Assembly (NCBI GenBank): GCA_034430335.1
Contig: DAOUES010000253.1
Span: forward strand, 1 to 14,954
Reading direction: 5' to 3'
Source of the DNA: JAFGOY01 sp034430335
GTDB taxonomy: Bacteria > Chloroflexota > Anaerolineae > Aggregatilineales > UBA3940
DNA length: 14,954 nucleotides
Shown here piece after piece: positions 13,180 to 14,954 of the stretch. The position numbers were made by a program, and so were the translations under genes. The stretch's first letter is position 1. Every line of letters begins with the position of its first letter. The notes beneath the pieces are model-generated. The model ran no database searches. It saw only the letters and a list, made by a program, of their open reading frames with translations, and was not told where the DNA came from.

Positions 13180-14679
13180 CTATTTCTTCCAGATGGTTAT
13201 ACTTTTGCGAAGGGCTTCCCGCCCGAAGCGCCCCATTTGCTGGCTGCTGTTCCCTTTTCGCTGGGGGAGAACGTAGACTTTTTCGGGTGTAAAGCCGAAT
13301 TCCTCGGCCAGGCTGGTACACAACAGGTCAACCGGGATCACTTCTCCGCCATAGCGGACGTTATCGTTGACGAAGGCGACCTGAGCGCCCGCTTTGCACG
13401 TTCGATAGAGTTCGGCGAAAACGAATGCCATTTCGGTGAAATAGCCATCCACCATTGAAAGAATTCCCCGATTGTTGATCTCGCCCCGATCCCACCGCAT
13501 CTGCAATGCCTGATTGATCTCTTGCAATGCCGGATGACTCTCGACGATATCGAATATCTCCGAGAAACGATCTTCGCGGCCCTGCTTTGAATATATCCCC
13601 CGTAAAAGGTCGATCTTTGACCGGTTTTCGACCGTGCATGAAAGCTGGCTCTGGCGCAAGGCGCGAATTCCCTCTTCGCCGATTCCCAGGTAAGCCAGCT
13701 CGAGCGCATAGGTACGGGTATAGTCGTAGCGATTGCAGTACGGCGGGGAGGTGATCACGGCGTCGAACCGGTTCTCATCCAGCGATGGAAGCACACTGAG
13801 CGCACTGCCCCGCAGCAGGCGTTGATCGCCGGGCTTTGCGGGGTCTTCTTGCAGGGATGCAATATCGTCGATGATCGTGCCCAACGCGCCTAATATCGCC
13901 ATTTTCATCGATGGCAGGGTGCCTTTGTCTACCCCCTTGATGGTTTTTTTACCTGCGGCGGTTCGCCGTTTATTTCGCTGTATGACTTTTTCGGCCCGGC
14001 TGTCCCAGCGTAAATACTGGCCGTCTTTGCGCGTATAGCTGACTTCTTCCAGTATGCCGGACAGGATCAGGCGAAGCAGCGTTCGCGCCTGGGGAGACAG
14101 GTTGAGCGTATCGAGCCACTCCGTGTAGGCCATCAGGTCTTTTTCTGCGTCGGCGGGAAAGGCGCTTTCGGTGATGACGATGTGCGGAAACGGTGTGTCT
14201 GTTTCGGGCGGTTCGGTTGTTGCGATCTGCTCGTAGAGCGCCCGCAGTTCGTCGATGTCATACCGGTAGAGATATGATTTCGCTTCCCATGACAGGTAGC
14301 AGTTGGGCAGAATTTCGATGCCTACCGCGTCGATCCCCCTCGACTTTGCAACCAGCAGAGTCGTGCCGGAACCGCTGAACGGTTCGAGGATCGTATCGCC
14401 GGGGTTGATGCCGAATTCGTCCAGCAGCGCCGCGACCAACTCAGCAGAAAAGCCTTCACGGTACTTGATCCACCCATGAACCATTTCGCCTTTGTTGCCC
14501 TGGTAGCTGACCAGCTTCCGGTCGAAGCGGTCGGTTTCTTCGAGGATGCTTTCGTAGGTGTTTTCGAGGTCGATACGCGAATCTTCAGGGCAGACCTGCT
14601 CGTGAGAGAAGGTTGCCCGAGAAAGGTCTTTTTGGTCGTGTTTCTGGCCGTCCGTTACCGGAAAAAGTGGAAGCTGCAT
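13180..14679 (-). CDS. Site-specific DNA methyltransferase (TSPPY class)
   Basis: A 499-residue amino-methyltransferase. Motif X is near WIKYREGFSAELVAALLDEFG (70-90), motif I is LEPFSGSGT (98-106) for SAM binding, and the catalytic motif IV is TSPPY (310-314) followed by CNRYDYTRTYALELAYLG. The 200 residues between motifs I and IV, with basic patches (RNKRRTAAGKK), may hold the target-recognition region, giving an alpha-like order. TSPPY most often marks N4-cytosine methylation, but N6-adenine is possible. AGGGAG precedes the ATG by four bases. It is divergent from the partial gene at the right edge, which could be a cognate nuclease. It is convergent with vapBC. Confidence 0.9.
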   Translation of the reverse strand: MQLPLFPVTDGQKHDQKDLSRATFSHEQVCPEDSRIDLENTYESILEETDRFDRKLVSYQGNKGEMVHGWIKYREGFSAELVAALLDEFGINPGDTILEPFSGSGTTLLVAKSRGIDAVGIEILPNCYLSWEAKSYLYRYDIDELRALYEQIATTEPPETDTPFPHIVITESAFPADAEKDLMAYTEWLDTLNLSPQARTLLRLILSGILEEVSYTRKDGQYLRWDSRAEKVIQRNKRRTAAGKKTIKGVDKGTLPSMKMAILGALGTIIDDIASLQEDPAKPGDQRLLRGSALSVLPSLDENRFDAVITSPPYCNRYDYTRTYALELAYLGIGEEGIRALRQSQLSCTVENRSKIDLLRGIYSKQGREDRFSEIFDIVESHPALQEINQALQMRWDRGEINNRGILSMVDGYFTEMAFVFAELYRTCKAGAQVAFVNDNVRYGGEVIPVDLLCTSLAEEFGFTPEKVYVLPQRKGNSSQQMGRFGREALRKSITIWKK

Positions 14680-14702
14680 CCCACTCCCTAAGAAACTTCA
14701 TA

Positions 14703-14733
14703 ATTGGCAATTGTCTGACAGGAGTATACCATA
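14703..14733. promoter_or_regulatory. 31-bp conserved upstream element, copy 2
   Basis: Same element as 12269-12299 (27 of 31 identical), in the 54-base gap between the methyltransferase (-) and the partial gene (+). The minus strand offers TATACT about 45 bases before the methyltransferase ATG. On the plus strand its AGGAG is nine bases before the ATG at 14734. The four differing positions fall in the middle of the element. Confidence 0.55.
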
Positions 14734-14954
14734 ATGAAGCTATCCCTGTTCCATCTATTGAGGTTACGAAATATGGCCGACGAAATCAACGACAGATACG
14801 CTGCCTGGGTTTTGGATCAACAGCAGAAGAGCATCTTCTTTCATCAGAAGCTCCATGAGTGGGGTGTGTTGGAAGTCGCCTACCAGATCGAGCAGATTCA
14901 GGGCGAATTGTTCGATTGGAATCTGGATATGTTGAATATATCGGAGGCCGCCTG
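14734..14954 (+). CDS. Hypothetical protein, 5' part (runs off the window)
   Basis: An open frame with no stop to the window end. ATG at 14734 (MKLSLFHLLRLRN) follows AGGAG by nine bases; a second in-frame ATG at 14773 (MADEINDRYAAWVLDQQQKS) follows GAGG and may be the real start. The visible part is helical and rich in Gln and Glu (KLHEWGVLEVAYQIEQIQGE). I recognise no family in 60-73 residues. Its head-to-head position with the methyltransferase suggests a restriction endonuclease or another partner, which is inference only. Confidence 0.55.
   Translation, partial: MKLSLFHLLRLRNMADEINDRYAAWVLDQQQKSIFFHQKLHEWGVLEVAYQIEQIQGELFDWNLDMLNISEAA

Overview
The window reads as a moderately GC-rich bacterial chromosome segment rich in accessory genes. 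The gene content (a two-component kinase tail, a VWA-FHA protein beside a Ser/Thr protein kinase, several PIN-type toxin-antitoxin pairs) and the many short GC-rich palindromic repeats between genes would suit Chloroflexota. No marker gene confirms this, so it is an inference of modest strength.

Layout: 2-46 is the last codons of a sensor histidine kinase. A zinc-ribbon/LexA-type winged-helix regulator (200-655, -) is divergent from an orphan 272-residue protein (829-1647, +), with an inverted repeat and a good sigma-70-like promoter between them. A DUF1349 lectin-fold protein (1819-2421, -) and a class I SAM methyltransferase (2879-3595, +) follow. Next comes a phospho-signalling pair: a secreted/membrane-anchored VWA protein with a cytosolic FHA domain (3734-5695, +) and a Ser/Thr kinase (5977-6906, +), separated by a cluster of palindromes.

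From 7141 to 9010 lie two toxin-antitoxin modules on the minus strand. The first is a DUF104-type antitoxin with a VapC toxin split by a 170-bp palindromic element flanked by a 6-bp duplication; the severed 3' end is still readable beyond the element. The second is a DUF5615 PIN-like toxin followed by a DUF433 antitoxin fused to a helix-turn-helix. An ABC-F ATPase (9457-11088, +) sits behind a strong promoter, a short leader ORF and an intrinsic terminator with mutually exclusive pairings, as expected of a ribosome-controlled attenuator. A thioredoxin-reductase-like flavoprotein (11307-12227, -), an intact VapBC pair (12481-13120, +) and a TSPPY-type DNA methyltransferase (13180-14679, -) follow. 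A partial gene leaves the window at the right edge (14734-14954, +), divergent from the methyltransferase.

The right half looks like a stress/defence neighbourhood: three PIN-domain TA modules, an ABC-F protein and a DNA methyltransferase in about 8 kb. The most notable observations are the mobile-element insertion in vapC, the ABC-F leader, a terminator-like perfect palindrome inside the second vapC, and a 31-bp element shared by the upstream regions of the flavoprotein and the methyltransferase. No rRNA, tRNA or CRISPR array was recognised.
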